Shown here: one piece after another, positions 7,853 through 17,335 of the stretch
Layout of the letters: the number at the start of each line of letters is the position of its first letter
How positions within the stretch are numbered: the stretch's first letter is position 1
Source: Chromatiaceae bacterium
GTDB taxonomy: Bacteria > Pseudomonadota > Gammaproteobacteria > Chromatiales > Chromatiaceae
Direction: 5' to 3'
NCBI GenBank assembly: GCA_020851955.1
Contig: JADZBU010000248.1
Location: 1-39,202 of the forward strand
DNA: 39,202 nt
The notes under the pieces: model-generated
Database searches by the model: none
Seen by the model: only the letters and a program-made list of their open reading frames with translations
Told to the model about the DNA's origin: nothing
Made by a program: the position numbers and the translations under genes

Positions 7853-8083
7853 ATGAAAAAGATTGCGACTGTTTCCGTCCTGGCCCTTGCGGCCCTGTCC
7901 CTGAACGGCTGCGGCACCACCACGGGCGAGCGGGCCGGCAGCGCCGCCCTCATGGGCGCGGCGGGCGGTGCCCTCATCGGTTCCTTGAGCGCCCAGGCTG
8001 GCGCCGGCGCCCTGATTGGCGCGGGCGTGGGCGCCCTGGGTGGTTACCTCTATGACCAGCATGAGAAAGGCAACATCGATTGA
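7853..8083 (+). CDS. Small glycine-zipper lipoprotein
   Basis: The 76-residue protein begins MKKIATVSVLALAALSLNGC, a lipoprotein signal with lipobox LNGC and Cys20. The rest is a glycine-zipper region (GAAGGALIGSLSAQAGAG, then GAGVGALGGYLYD), as in the YMGG/17-kDa surface antigen class of outer-membrane lipoproteins. The ribosome binding site TTGGAGAG (7841-7848) is well placed. It follows the Rap1a-like gene by 64 bases and may share its transcript. A hairpin terminator candidate follows at 8094. Confidence 0.8.
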   Translation: MKKIATVSVLALAALSLNGCGTTTGERAGSAALMGAAGGALIGSLSAQAGAGALIGAGVGALGGYLYDQHEKGNID

Positions 8084-8093
8084 TGCGCCCTAC

Positions 8094-8119
8094 CCGAATC
8101 CGCTCTTTGGCGGATTCGG
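8094..8119 (+). terminator. Hairpin terminator candidate
   Basis: CCGAATCCGC (8094-8103) pairs perfectly with GCGGATTCGG (8110-8119) around a 6-base loop. Only a mixed T/C stretch (TCTCCTCCTT) follows, so termination may be weak. It lies 10 bases after the lipoprotein stop. Confidence 0.6.
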
Positions 8120-8145
8120 ATCTCCTCCTTACCCAGGCGTCGTTT

Positions 8146-8191
8146 GTTAGCCAATATGCTCGGGAGATTCAATGCTGTTTGAGTGGCTAAC
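8146..8191. repeat. Inverted repeat GTTAGCCA / TGGCTAAC
   Basis: GTTAGCCA (8146-8153) and TGGCTAAC (8184-8191) are perfect inverted 8-mers, 30 bases apart. They lie beside the attC-like sequence at 8203 and resemble, but do not fully match, recombination core sites. Confidence 0.4.
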
Positions 8192-8202
8192 GGGATGATT
8201 TT

Positions 8203-8260
8203 GTCTAACGCCAGCGATTAGCCGCGAGCGAAGCGAGTCCGCTGCAACACCAAGTTTGGC
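8203..8260 (-). repeat. attC-like recombination site at the 3' end of the VapC pair
   Basis: Read on the minus strand, the site ends in GTTAGAC (8209-8203), a perfect match to the integron core GTTRRRY. It begins GCCAAAC (8260-8254), one base from RYYYAAC. The interior contains TTGCAGCGGAC, like the left arm of many attC sites. Internal pairing is poor, so it may be degenerate. The stop codon of the partner gene lies inside the site, as often in gene cassettes. Confidence 0.4.
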
Positions 8261-8424
8261 TCTGGCGGTGGACTTGTAGGTGGCGGGATAATAACCCACC
8301 CTTCCTCCGCGTGTTTTTCCTGCCGGGCTTTTAAGTCAGCAAAAATTCTATCTAAATCATAATCTAGGCTGGCAGCGTGTGCTTCGCGAATGGCGCGAAC
8401 CTCTTGAATAATGTCATCACTCAT
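8218..8424 (-). CDS. Small partner protein of VapC-like toxin (putative antitoxin)
   Basis: From ATG 8424 this gives 68 residues, starting MSDDIIQEVRAIREAHAASL. It has a charged helix (DYDLDRIFADLKARQEKHAE) and a proline-rich tail (PPPTSPPPEP). The gene starts inside the last codons of the PIN-domain gene (8-base overlap), so the two are translationally coupled. I infer antitoxin from position; there is no clear DNA-binding fold. The last 11 residues are encoded by the attC-like sequence. Confidence 0.6.
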   Translation of the reverse strand: MSDDIIQEVRAIREAHAASLDYDLDRIFADLKARQEKHAEEGWVIIPPPTSPPPEPNLVLQRTRFARG

Positions 8425-8899
8425 CGTCGCCTCCCATGAGTTCCTCGGGGGTACAAATAAACGGCAAAAATAAACCTTTGACCCGAAAATTCTCGGCAAT
8501 TCGCGCCTGAATTTCAGGATTGCCGATGTGTCTGCAGTTCCATGTCAATAAATAGTCCGCAAAATGCACGGTCGCTATTGAAATGTGTAATGCGTCTTCG
8601 CTTGCTTTAGCCGGAACGATGTCGGTTGCTACCAATTCCTTGGCAAGCTCGATGCTTTGGTGGGTGATTTCAAGTAGATGGATGCCATGTAACGCGGCAA
8701 GACGTTTGCTCGCCGCCTCTTGATCACCAGCGGCACACTCTGTTAAAACCAATTCCGAGGCGGAAAGATCGAATTCTTCTCGCCTATCCCAAAATAAGTA
8801 GGTGCTTTGTTGGTGTCCGGCCTCAATCACATTTTTGCTTGGGCGAGCCGTCAGGTAGCTGATAACAGAAGTTTCTAGGTAGACCTTTCGTTTGGTCAT
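8417..8899 (-). CDS. PIN-domain VapC-family toxin
   Basis: The 160-residue protein has PIN-domain features: KVYLETSVISYLTAR at the start (an E where VapC proteins often have the first Asp), ELVLTECAAGD with a conserved Glu, and ASEDALHISIATVHFADYLLTWN carrying the distal acidic residues and WN. VapC toxins are RNases, often cutting initiator tRNA. Here the toxin precedes its partner, which is the reverse of classic vapBC. Its ATG lies 2 bases from the lspA stop. The coding region is visibly richer in A and T than its neighbours, a sign of transfer. Confidence 0.8.
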   Translation of the reverse strand: MTKRKVYLETSVISYLTARPSKNVIEAGHQQSTYLFWDRREEFDLSASELVLTECAAGDQEAASKRLAALHGIHLLEITHQSIELAKELVATDIVPAKASEDALHISIATVHFADYLLTWNCRHIGNPEIQARIAENFRVKGLFLPFICTPEELMGGDDE

Positions 8900-8901
8900 G
8901 T

Positions 8902-9402
8902 CTAGGCCTTTGTTTTCTTGCTCAGTTCCTCGCGGAAACCGGTCACCAGCAACAGGACGATGCCGAGGGTGATGGCGCTGTCGGCGACGTTAAAGGCGGG
9001 CCAGTGCCAGGTGCCGACGTAGAAGTCGATGAAATCGACCACGCGGCCGGTGAGGAGGCGGTCGATCAGATTGCCGATGGCGCCGCCAATGACCAGGGCC
9101 AGGGCAGCGGCGGTGACGCCTTCATGCTTGGCCAGGCGCACCAGCCAGATGACCAGGGCGATGGTCATGACCAGGGCGAAGGCGGCGAAGAACCAGCGCT
9201 GCCAGCCGCCGGCATTGGAGAGGAAGCTGAAGGCGGCGCCCTCGTTGTACATGAGGGTGAGGTTAAGCAATGGTCCGATGGCGATGGGCCGGAAGGGCTC
9301 CAGCAGGGCCTCGGCCAGCCACTTGGTGGCCTGGTCCAGGATCACCACCAGCAGCGATAGCCAGAGCCAGCGGGCCATGGCGGCATTCGTGATCAGCTTC
9401 AT
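8902..9402 (-). CDS. lspA: Lipoprotein signal peptidase LspA
   Basis: This is signal peptidase II, which cleaves prolipoproteins in the inner membrane. The 166-residue protein has four transmembrane segments, the family motif YNEGAAFSFL and the two catalytic-aspartate regions GNLIDRLLTGRVVDFIDFY and FNVADSAI. I chose ATG 9402 because AAGGAGGG lies directly upstream; the longer reading from 9420 would translate that ribosome binding site. It follows ileS by 48 bases, the conserved ileS-lspA order. The usual downstream fkpB/ispH genes are absent and the VapC pair sits there instead. Confidence 0.93.
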   Translation of the reverse strand: MKLITNAAMARWLWLSLLVVILDQATKWLAEALLEPFRPIAIGPLLNLTLMYNEGAAFSFLSNAGGWQRWFFAAFALVMTIALVIWLVRLAKHEGVTAAALALVIGGAIGNLIDRLLTGRVVDFIDFYVGTWHWPAFNVADSAITLGIVLLLVTGFREELSKKTKA

Positions 9403-9450
9403 GCGGCCCTCCTTCCCCATGTCCGCCCCCCGATCCCTTTTAGGTTTTCC

Positions 9451-12282
9451 TTAAGCAAAACGCCGCTCCTCGCCCATCCCGGCGACACTGACGACGCAGC
9501 GGCCGCAGAGCTCCGGGTGTTCGGGGTCTTGACCCACATCCGCCCGCAAATGCCAGCAGCGGACGCATTTGGCGTGGCTGGATTTGCGCACCTGGATGGC
9601 GAGGCCCTCCAGTTCCGTGTCCTGGGCCTCGTCCGGACGCTCCGCCAGGGGCAGGACCCGGGCGGCGGAGGTGATGAGGGCAAAGCGCAACTCGTCGCCC
9701 AGGCGGCCCAGGGTCGTGACTAGCTCGGGGGCGGCGTAGAGGTCGATCTCCGCGTCCAGGGAGGAGCCGATGAGGCCCCCTTGGCGCGCCGTTTCCAGGG
9801 GTTTGGAGACCGCGAGCCGCACCGCCAGGACCTGGTCCCAGAAGGCGCGATCGAAGGCGTCGCCGGCGTCCAGGGTCAAGAGCCCCGGGTACCACTCGGC
9901 CAGGAAGACCGAGGGCTCCCGCTCACCCGGCAGGTAGCGCCAGATCTCGTCGGCGGTAAAGCTGAGGATGGGCGCCAGCCAGCGGGTCATGGCCTCGGCG
10001 ATGTGGTACATGGCGGTCTGGCAGGAGCGCCGGGGCCGGCCGTCGGTCGGGGTGGTGTACTGGCGGTCCTTGATGACGTCCAGGTAGAAGCCGCCCAGGT
10101 CCACCACGCAGAAGTTGTGGATCTTCTGGTAGATGAGGTGGAACTGGTAGTCCCGGTAGGCGGCGATGATTTCCTCCTGGAGCTGGTGGGCGCGATCCAC
10201 GACCCAGCGGTCCAGTTCGAGCATGTCCGCCCCCGCGACCTGGTTGACCGCTGGATCGAAGCCATTGAGGTTGGCGAGCAGGAAGCGGGCGGTATTGCGG
10301 ATGCGCCGGTAGGCATCGGCGGTACGCTTGAGGATCTCGTCGGAGACGCTCATCTCGCCGCGATAGTCGGTGGCCGCGACCCAGAGGCGGATGATGTCGG
10401 CGCCCAGGGTCTTCATGACGTCCTGGGGCCGCACCACGTTGCCCTTGGATTTGGACATCTTCTCGCCCTTGGCATCGACGGTGAAGCCGTGGGTGAGGAC
10501 GCCCCGGTAGGGGGCACGGTCGTACATGGCCACCGAGGTCAGCAGGGACGATTGGAACCAGCCGCGGTGCTGGTCCGAGCCCTCCAGGTAGAGGTCCGCC
10601 GGGGATCTCAGGCCCTCGCGCTTCTCCAGGCAGCAGGCGTGGGTGACGCCCGAGTCGAACCAGACGTCCAGGGTGTCCTGGACCTTGTCGTAATGAGCCG
10701 CCTCGGCGACACCGATCAGATCCGCGGCCTCCAACTCGAACCAGGCCTCGACGCCCTTGCCCTCCACTTTTCGCGCGACCGCTTCAATTAGTTCCGGGGT
10801 GCGTGGATGCAGGGCGCCGGTCTCCTTGTGGACCAGCAGGGCGATGGGCACACCCCAGGTGCGCTGGCGCGAGATGCACCAGTCCGGGCGGTTGCGCATC
10901 ATGGACTCGATGCGGGAACGGCCCCAGTCCGGGGTCCAGGTGACGCCCTCGATCTCGCGCAGGGCGGCGTCCCGCAGGCCCTGCCGCTCCATGCCGATGA
11001 ACCACTGGGGGGTGGCGCGGAAGATGATGGGGGTCTTGTGGCGCCAGCAATGGGGATAGCTGTGAGTGAAGCGGGCCGCCTGGATCAGGGCGCCCCGGGC
11101 CTTGAGGGTGTCCACCACCTTCTCGTTGGCGCTGAAGACATGTTCACCCGCGAAGAGGGGGGTGTCCGGCAGGAAGCGGCCGTCGCCGCCCACGGGGTTC
11201 TCCACCCGCAGGCCGTAGCGGTTGCCGACCAGGTAATCATCCAGGCCATGGCCGGGGGCGGTGTGGACGGCGCCGGTGCCGGCCTCCAGGGTGACATGCT
11301 CCCCGAGGATGATGGGCACCTCCCGGTCGTAGAAGGGGTGCTGGAGTTGCAGGCCCTCGAAGGCGTCGCCCCGGCCATAGGCGATGACCCGGTAGCGGTC
11401 GATGCCCCAGCGGTCCAGGTTGTCGCGCATCAGGCCCTCGGCGAGGATGAGGCGCTCGCGGCCAGTGTCGCCCTCGGTTTGGACGAGGACGTATTCCAGC
11501 TCGGGGTTGAAGGCCACGGCCTGGTTGGCGGGCAGGGTCCAGGGGGTGGTGGTCCAGATGACCACGGACAGGGGGCCGTCGCCGCGCCCGTTGGGCACCG
11601 AGTGACAGCGGGTGAAGAGGGCCTCCTCGTCCAGGACCGGGAAGCGGACGTCGATGGAGATGGACTCCTTGTCGGCGTATTCCACCTCGGCCTCCGCCAG
11701 GGCGGAACCGCAGTCGATGCACCAGTGCACCGGCTTGTAGCCCTTCTGGACATGGCCGTTGGCCAGGATCACGCCCAGGGCGCGGATGATGTTGGCCTCG
11801 AAGTGGAAGTCCATGGTTAGGTAGGGGTTCCCCCAGTCGCCAAAGACTCCCAGGCGCTGGAAGTCGCGGCGCTGGCCGTCCACCTGGCGCGCGGCATAGT
11901 CGCGGCAGGCGCGCCGGAACTGGGCGGCGCTGATCTTGGCGCCGGGTTTGCCTTCCTTCTTTTCCACCTGAAGCTCGATGGGCAGGCCATGGCAGTCCCA
12001 GCCCGGCACGTAGGGGGCGTCCAGGCCGTCCAGGGTGCGGGATTTGACGATGATGTCCTTCAGCACCTTATTGACGGCGTGACCGATATGAATGTCGCCG
12101 TTGGCGTAGGGCGGGCCGTCGTGAAGGATGAACTGCCGGGCCCCGGCTCGGGCGGCGCGAATCTGGCCATAGAGGTCAATAGCCTCCCAGTGGGCGAGCA
12201 ACTCCGGTTCCCGCTGGGAGAGGTTTGCCTTCATGGGAAAACCGGTGTTGGGGAGGTTGAGGGTGGTCTTGTAATCGCTCAC
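9451..12282 (-). CDS. ileS: Isoleucyl-tRNA synthetase
   Basis: This is a 943-residue class Ia aminoacyl-tRNA synthetase that charges tRNA-Ile and edits valine. Visible signatures are [17 protein letters not shown] (HIGH), the editing-domain region ([13 protein letters not shown]), EKMSKSKGN (KMSKS), and the C-terminal zinc finger CVRCWHL with later CGRC. The length is normal for bacterial IleS. The start is GTG 12282, with the family N-terminus [20 protein letters not shown]. Upstream is 179 bases of non-coding DNA, so it probably has its own promoter, which I could not pick out. ribF, often upstream in this order, is not present. Confidence 0.97.
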   Translation of the reverse strand: MSDYKTTLNLPNTGFPMKANLSQREPELLAHWEAIDLYGQIRAARAGARQFILHDGPPYANGDIHIGHAVNKVLKDIIVKSRTLDGLDAPYVPGWDCHGLPIELQVEKKEGKPGAKISAAQFRRACRDYAARQVDGQRRDFQRLGVFGDWGNPYLTMDFHFEANIIRALGVILANGHVQKGYKPVHWCIDCGSALAEAEVEYADKESISIDVRFPVLDEEALFTRCHSVPNGRGDGPLSVVIWTTTPWTLPANQAVAFNPELEYVLVQTEGDTGRERLILAEGLMRDNLDRWGIDRYRVIAYGRGDAFEGLQLQHPFYDREVPIILGEHVTLEAGTGAVHTAPGHGLDDYLVGNRYGLRVENPVGGDGRFLPDTPLFAGEHVFSANEKVVDTLKARGALIQAARFTHSYPHCWRHKTPIIFRATPQWFIGMERQGLRDAALREIEGVTWTPDWGRSRIESMMRNRPDWCISRQRTWGVPIALLVHKETGALHPRTPELIEAVARKVEGKGVEAWFELEAADLIGVAEAAHYDKVQDTLDVWFDSGVTHACCLEKREGLRSPADLYLEGSDQHRGWFQSSLLTSVAMYDRAPYRGVLTHGFTVDAKGEKMSKSKGNVVRPQDVMKTLGADIIRLWVAATDYRGEMSVSDEILKRTADAYRRIRNTARFLLANLNGFDPAVNQVAGADMLELDRWVVDRAHQLQEEIIAAYRDYQFHLIYQKIHNFCVVDLGGFYLDVIKDRQYTTPTDGRPRRSCQTAMYHIAEAMTRWLAPILSFTADEIWRYLPGEREPSVFLAEWYPGLLTLDAGDAFDRAFWDQVLAVRLAVSKPLETARQGGLIGSSLDAEIDLYAAPELVTTLGRLGDELRFALITSAARVLPLAERPDEAQDTELEGLAIQVRKSSHAKCVRCWHLRADVGQDPEHPELCGRCVVSVAGMGEERRFA

Positions 12283-12461
12283 GGGGCTGGATCCTGAGGG
12301 GGGCGGTAAGGCTAAGGGTCCAGTTTACCCTGTTTTACCGGGAATCGGCCTGGCCGGATGTGGCCGCGGGCGGCTGATGGGGTCCGGTCGGCCCGTTACC
12401 TCAAGGCCATGCGCGGCCGCTGGTGTCGGCTCCCCGCCCCCGGTGGCTGCGGGAACCGGGG

Positions 12462-13856
12462 TCAGGAGAAGAGACGGTCGTAGATGCGGAAACCGGCGAC
12501 ATAGGTGCCGATGGCGGCCCCCAGGTTGCTCAGGAGGAAGACCTGGAGGATGCGCAGCACCCGGTTGCGCCACCAGCCCCGGAAGTGGGCCGCGTCCTGG
12601 CGCAGGCGGCCGAAGTCGCCCAGGTTGGGCTTGCGCAGATAGAGTTCCACCGGGGCCGTCACCATGCCGGCGCCGATGGCGGGGTTGAGGGTGGTCAGGG
12701 GCGCCGCGACGAAGGCCGTCAGCACCGTCAGGGGGTGCCCGCCGGCGAGGAGGGTGCCGATGGCGGAGAGGGAGCCGGTGATGAGGACCCAGTCCCAGAC
12801 GATGGACCAGCCGTCCTGGGGGCTCTGGGCAAAGCCGAAGGCGAAGCCGGCCAGAATGAGCGCCAGGATGAGCCAGGATATGAGCTTGGGCCAGGGGCTG
12901 GGCGGCGGCAGACGCTCCAGTGCCTCGATTTCGAGACGCGGGTCCGGGTCTGGCGCAGCGCGGGGCTCCAGGGGCGCCCCCGGGGTAGGGTCCGGGCTGG
13001 GTGCGGGCGCGGCCGCCCGCAGGTAGCCGGCGACGCCCTTGAGATGACCGGCCCCCAGGACCGCCAGTATCCGGCCGTGGCCATCCCGTTCGATCTCCTC
13101 CCGCAGGCGGGCCGCCATGTAGCGATCCCGCTCATCGATGAGCGGGAGGAAGAGGTCTTGGCGATTACGGGCGAATTCGGCGAAGGTGGTCTCCAGCACA
13201 TCCCCTTCCTTGAGGCGCTCGATCTCCGCCTCCGGGACCTCGTCGTGGGAGACCAGGGTTAAGACCAGGCCGGAAAAGAGTTCGAGGCGCTTCCACCAAC
13301 TCAGGTTGGCGGCGACGCGCTTGAGGGTCACGCCGATCTCGCGATCCACCAGCAGGACGGGCAGATGGCGTTCCCGCGCCTGGGCGATGGCCATGCGCTG
13401 CTCGGCCCCGGGTTCGATGCCGAACTGATCCGCCAGGCGCTGCTGGTAGGCGGCCAGGGCCAGGCTGGCGACTACCATGGCCACGCGTCCCTGGCGGATG
13501 ACGGCGAAGAGGTCCATGCGCGCCAGGGCGTCCGGGTCCAGGAGGGCCTGATAGCGGCTGGGGCAGAGCTCCACCGCCACGGCGTCATAGTCCTCCTGCT
13601 CCAGGAGTTCCCGCACTTTGTCGGCGCTGGCGCGGGAGACATGGGCGGTGCCGAGGAGGGTCAGGTGGGTGTCGCCGACCCTCAGATCGATGCGGGGCTC
13701 CTCGGGGCCCTGGCTGGCCTCGGGCGTCGGGGCTTGGCTGGGGCGGGCTTCGGCGAGGGATTGGCCGGGCCCGGCGATGGGTGGGGCGTCCTCGGCCAGC
13801 GGTTGCCGAGGAGCGTCGGGTCCTGGGTTGGCTTTCGCCTCGGCGTCCGGAGTCAT
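12462..13856 (-). CDS. TraB/PrgY-family membrane protein
   Basis: The 464-residue protein has a proline-rich N-terminal ~50 residues, then a TraB/GumN-type domain with [29 protein letters not shown] and [10 protein letters not shown], then a C-terminal membrane part with several hydrophobic segments (from about residue 325). TraB-family proteins include pheromone-shutdown factor PrgY of Enterococcus; the GTAH and E motifs suggest a metalloprotease-like fold, but the bacterial function is unknown. Its ATG overlaps the stop of the HerA-like gene by 4 bases, so the two are coupled. Confidence 0.82.
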   Translation of the reverse strand: MTPDAEAKANPGPDAPRQPLAEDAPPIAGPGQSLAEARPSQAPTPEASQGPEEPRIDLRVGDTHLTLLGTAHVSRASADKVRELLEQEDYDAVAVELCPSRYQALLDPDALARMDLFAVIRQGRVAMVVASLALAAYQQRLADQFGIEPGAEQRMAIAQARERHLPVLLVDREIGVTLKRVAANLSWWKRLELFSGLVLTLVSHDEVPEAEIERLKEGDVLETTFAEFARNRQDLFLPLIDERDRYMAARLREEIERDGHGRILAVLGAGHLKGVAGYLRAAAPAPSPDPTPGAPLEPRAAPDPDPRLEIEALERLPPPSPWPKLISWLILALILAGFAFGFAQSPQDGWSIVWDWVLITGSLSAIGTLLAGGHPLTVLTAFVAAPLTTLNPAIGAGMVTAPVELYLRKPNLGDFGRLRQDAAHFRGWWRNRVLRILQVFLLSNLGAAIGTYVAGFRIYDRLFS

Positions 13857-15316
13857 CGCCTGCCGCCCATCATGGAGCCCAGCAGGCCGCGGATCAGGCT
13901 GCGGCCCAATTGGCTGCCGATGGAGCGCAAGGCGCTGGTGGCGAAGGCCTCCAGGGGGCCTTGCCGGCTGGAGCCGCGGCGGGCGGCGGGGACCGGGGTG
14001 GACTCCCGCGCGGTCTCCTCCGCCCGACTGGCGGCCACGGCCCGGCCCTGGAGGATCTCGTAGGCGGATTCCCGGTCCAGGGCCTGGTCATAGACCCCCT
14101 TGACCAGGGAATCGGCCAGGAGGGCGCGGCGCTCGGCGGGGGTGATGGGGCCGATGCGGCTGCCGGGCGGGGCCACCTTGACGCGCTCGACCATGGTCGG
14201 GGTGCCGGTCTCGTCCAGGGTCGAGACCAGGGCCTCGCCGACTCCCAGGTTGGTGATGAGGGCCTCGGTGTCGAAGGCCGGGTTGGGCCGGAAGGTCTGG
14301 GCCGCCACCCGCACCGCCTTCTGGTCGCGGGGGGTGAAGGCGCGCAGGGCATGTTGGACCCGGTTGCCCAACTGGCCGAGGACATCGTCCGGCACGTCCG
14401 CAGGGCTTTGGGTGACGAAATAGACGCCCACGCCCTTGGAGCGAATGAGGCGCACCACCTGCTCGATCTTGTCCAGCAGCACCTTGGGGGCACTGTCGAA
14501 GAGCAGGTGGGCCTCATCGAAGAAGAAGACCAGGCGCGGCTTGTCCACGTCGCCCACCTCAGGCAGTTGCTCGAACAGCTCCGATAGCAGCCACAGCAGG
14601 AAGGTGGAGTAAAGGGCCGGGGTGTGGATGAGTTTGTCTGCCGCCAGCAGGTTGATGTAGCCCCAGCCGTGCTCGTCGGTCTGCATCAGGTCGGCGATAT
14701 CCAGGGCGGGCTCGCCAAACAGCTTGCCGGCGCCCTGTTCCTCCAGGGTCAGCAGCTTGCGTTGGATGGCGCCGACGCTGGCCTTGGAGACGTGGCCGTA
14801 GTCGTCGCCGACCGCGCCGGGGTCGTCCGCCAGATACGCCAGGAGGGCGCGCAGGTCCTTGACGTCCAGCAGCAGCCAGCCGTTGTCGTCCGCCAACCGG
14901 AAGACGATGTTCAGCACCCCCTCCTGGGTCTCGTTGAGGCCCAGGAGGCGCGCCAGCAGCAGGGGACCCATTTCGGAGAGGGTGGTGCGCACCGGATGCC
15001 CCTGGTCGCCGAGGATGTCCCACAGGGTCACCGGGCAGGCCTGGGTGGAGAAGTCCCCGGCCCCGAGCCCGAGTTCCGCCACCCGGGCATCGACTTTGGC
15101 GTTGCCGCCGCCGGGTTGGCCGATGCCCGCCAGGTCGCCCTTGACGTCCGCCATGAAGACGGGGACGCCGATGCGGCTGAAGGACTCCGCCAGCCGCTGC
15201 AGGGTCACGGTCTTGCCGGTCCCCGTGGCTCCGGCCACCAGGCCGTGCCGGTTGGCCATGGCGGGCAAGAGATAGACCGGGCCCAAGCCCTTGCCGATGA
15301 GGATGGGGTCTGTCAT
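13853..15316 (-). CDS. yjgR: HerA-like ATPase of the YjgR/DUF853 family
   Basis: This 487-residue P-loop ATPase of the HerA/FtsK superfamily has the Walker A motif GATGTGKT near the N-terminus, Walker [14 protein letters not shown], and [20 protein letters not shown] with the conserved TQ/arginine segment. HerA relatives are hexameric DNA translocases; YjgR itself has no assigned substrate. I place the start at ATG 15316 ([10 protein letters not shown]), with GGAG 9 bases upstream; a longer reading from 15409 adds an unconserved N-terminus. The C-terminus has an Arg/Gly-rich tail ([11 protein letters not shown]). Confidence 0.88.
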   Translation of the reverse strand: MTDPILIGKGLGPVYLLPAMANRHGLVAGATGTGKTVTLQRLAESFSRIGVPVFMADVKGDLAGIGQPGGGNAKVDARVAELGLGAGDFSTQACPVTLWDILGDQGHPVRTTLSEMGPLLLARLLGLNETQEGVLNIVFRLADDNGWLLLDVKDLRALLAYLADDPGAVGDDYGHVSKASVGAIQRKLLTLEEQGAGKLFGEPALDIADLMQTDEHGWGYINLLAADKLIHTPALYSTFLLWLLSELFEQLPEVGDVDKPRLVFFFDEAHLLFDSAPKVLLDKIEQVVRLIRSKGVGVYFVTQSPADVPDDVLGQLGNRVQHALRAFTPRDQKAVRVAAQTFRPNPAFDTEALITNLGVGEALVSTLDETGTPTMVERVKVAPPGSRIGPITPAERRALLADSLVKGVYDQALDRESAYEILQGRAVAASRAEETARESTPVPAARRGSSRQGPLEAFATSALRSIGSQLGRSLIRGLLGSMMGGRR

Positions 15317-15553
15317 GGGCGCTGTCTCCGGAAGCAGGAAGGACGAGGTTGAATCTTGGTGTGCCATCCTACCGATTCGCCTCACCAGGGCCAAGTCCCG
15401 CGGTTTCAAGCCGGGGCGTCCGCCTAACTCCGAAGTTGAGTCGGGGCGCTGCCCCCGATCTGGCGGGTTTGCCGGTCTCCTGGGGGGTCCCTTGACCTCG
15501 ATTCAGGTGGAGCGGAGGCTTTCCTTGCCGATGCGCAATGACAAAAGCTGGGG

Positions 15554-15582
15554 TTTGCGCCGAAGATTTCCGATCACATAAT
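15554..15582 (+). promoter_or_regulatory. Candidate sigma-70 promoter
   Basis: TTTGCG (15554-15559) and CATAAT (15577-15582) are 17 bases apart, 18 bases before the ATG of the membrane-protein gene. The -10 matches five of six consensus positions; the -35 is weak. The short distance to the start means a very short leader. Confidence 0.35.
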
Positions 15583-15599
15583 CCACCGGACGCCGAGCC

Positions 15600-16172
15600 A
15601 TGTTCTTCCCTGTCCCTCACGCCAGTCGCCGCCAGGCCAAGTCGGCCCATGAACTGGCCATGCTCAATCTGCTACTGGTCAACCTGCCGATGCTGATCGC
15701 CCTCCTGGCGGGGAGTTTTTTGCAGCAGGGGTCGCCCCTGGCCGACTACAAGCTGGTGGGTGTCCTGGTTCCTTGGGGGGTCTCCCTGGGTATCGTGGCC
15801 TTCACCTTCGCGAAGGCCGGCCGGCTGGCCGCCCGGGGGCCCTGGTTCGTGGCCGCCCACTGGCGGTTGGCCAGGGTGCGTTACCAGATTCTGCTCATAG
15901 CCTATGCCGTGGGGGCTGGCCTGATTGGTCTGGGCTGGCTGGTATCCACCACCCAGAAGACCCACGGGATGCAGGAACTCATGTTCGTGGCCCTGCAGCG
16001 GGTCGCCATTGCCCCCCTCCTCATCGGCCTCATGGTGCTCATCATGCTGGAGTCGGGCGCCCTCTATCAGGCGGGGCGCGGCGAGGTGCCTGATAGCCTC
16101 ATGAAGAAGTTCCCTCCGCCGGCGGACTGTAGGGGCGCGGCTACCGAGTTTGGGCTGGAGGATCAGGGCTGA
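15600..16172 (+). CDS. Small inner-membrane protein of unknown function
   Basis: The 190-residue protein has four hydrophobic segments at about 22-42, 50-70, 95-117 and 130-153, so it is an integral membrane protein. The cytoplasmic-looking N-terminus is basic (SRRQAKSAHELAM). The C-terminus is soluble (KKFPPPADCRG). I recognise no family. It stands alone between the divergent HerA-like gene and pcm. Confidence 0.65.
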   Translation: MFFPVPHASRRQAKSAHELAMLNLLLVNLPMLIALLAGSFLQQGSPLADYKLVGVLVPWGVSLGIVAFTFAKAGRLAARGPWFVAAHWRLARVRYQILLIAYAVGAGLIGLGWLVSTTQKTHGMQELMFVALQRVAIAPLLIGLMVLIMLESGALYQAGRGEVPDSLMKKFPPPADCRGAATEFGLEDQG

Positions 16173-16341
16173 TTGGCGCCCAGGCCACCGGGCCAGGCTG
16201 GTTCTGGCGTCGGCTTGGCGGCGTGCCTTGCGTCAAGCGCCGACTGCCCTAGACTTGTGAGGTAGGACGCGCGGCCAGGGCGGGACTTTTGGCGACCTGG
16301 GCGCGCGGGATAGGGGCGACCATTGGCGAGAGGGGCAACCC

Positions 16342-17040
16342 ATGCGGCCCGATACGGCTCGAATGCTCAGGGATATCGCTGCCGAGATTCATTACACCCG
16401 CGCCCTGATCGGCCGGGAGGCGTTCGCCCCGCGCGTCATGGCTGCCATGGCAGCGGTGCCGCGCCACCTCTTCGTCCCCGAGGGCGACCAGGACCTGGCC
16501 TACGCTAATGGCCCCCTGCCCATCGGTTGGGGCCAGACCATCTCCCAACCCTACATCGTCGCCCTCATGACGGACCTGCTGGCCTGTGGCCCGGATGACC
16601 GGGTGCTGGAGATCGGCACGGGCTCCGGCTATCAGGCGGCGGTGCTGTCGGGGCTGGTGGCGCAGGTCTATTCCCTGGAGATCATTCCGCAACTGGCGAA
16701 GGCCGCGGCCGAACGCTTGGCGCGGTTGGGCTACCTCAATGTCAGTGTCCGCCAGGGTGATGGCCATCAGGGCTGGCCCGAGCAGGCCCCCTTCGATGGC
16801 ATCCTGGTGACCGCCGCCGCCCGGGCGATTCCGCCCGCCCTCGTCGATCAGCTCAGTCCTGGCGCCCGCCTGGTCATCCCCGTGGGGCAACCCTATGCCC
16901 ACCAAGACCTTCTTTTGCTGGAAAAGGGCCCGGACGGGTCCCTCGCCCTGACGGAGGTGCTGGGGGTGGCCTTTGTCCCCCTCACGGGTGGCGGGCCGGT
17001 GCCAGCGACCGGGGCCCCCGAGCCCGCGCCGGGCGCTTGA
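16342..17040 (+). CDS. pcm: Protein-L-isoaspartate O-methyltransferase
   Basis: The 232-residue SAM-dependent enzyme methylates abnormal isoaspartyl residues to start their repair. Motifs are PIGWGQTISQPYIVALMT near residue 54 and the SAM-binding VLEIGTGSGYQAAVLS near 88, followed by the family DG substrate region and LVIPVG. The C-terminus carries an extra proline/alanine-rich tail (PVPATGAPEPAPGA) beyond the family end. The ATG at 16342 has GAGGGG just upstream. It is not beside surE here, the usual gammaproteobacterial partner. Confidence 0.92.
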   Translation: MRPDTARMLRDIAAEIHYTRALIGREAFAPRVMAAMAAVPRHLFVPEGDQDLAYANGPLPIGWGQTISQPYIVALMTDLLACGPDDRVLEIGTGSGYQAAVLSGLVAQVYSLEIIPQLAKAAAERLARLGYLNVSVRQGDGHQGWPEQAPFDGILVTAAARAIPPALVDQLSPGARLVIPVGQPYAHQDLLLLEKGPDGSLALTEVLGVAFVPLTGGGPVPATGAPEPAPGA

Positions 17041-17335
17041 GGGTCTAGCCCGGCCCCTCGGTCCGTTACGCGGCGCCGTCGAGCCCCGGCCCGGCATCAG
17101 TTCTCCCGCGCCGGTCAGCCGCTATCGGCCCCGTCCGCCAGTCCCCGACGCCTCTGCAAGCGGTTGCCAAGGGATTTCCGCCAGGAATTCTTGTAAGCAA
17201 TGACAATACTTGCCTATAATTGAGGGTTTCACGGAGACGGGCCCGGGTGGTCCCGCCTCGCCCGTCCCCCGATCCTTGGCGCGGTTTCGTCCCTTATCCC
17301 ACCAGGTCCGGCTTGGTAGAACTCAGGAAGCAGCA
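17041..17335 (+). promoter_or_regulatory. Promoter and structured leader of the EF-G-like gene
   Basis: This 295-base gap holds no gene. TTGTAA (17191-17196), an 18-base spacer and TATAAT (17215-17220, perfect -10) form a convincing sigma-70 promoter. Transcription would start near 17227 and leave a leader of about 110 bases. In it GACGGGC (17236-17242) can pair with GCCCGTC (17260-17266). A good ribosome binding site AGGAAG (17324-17329) ends the region. Confidence 0.65.

Noticed and set aside
8146-8191. Second attC site beside the VapC pair
   Set aside because: GTTAGCC and GGCTAAC each miss the integron core consensus by one base, and no arms can be drawn.
12423-13262. Plus-strand open frames opposite the TraB-family gene
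   Set aside because: Low-complexity Gly/Ala/Arg product typical of GC-rich antisense frames.
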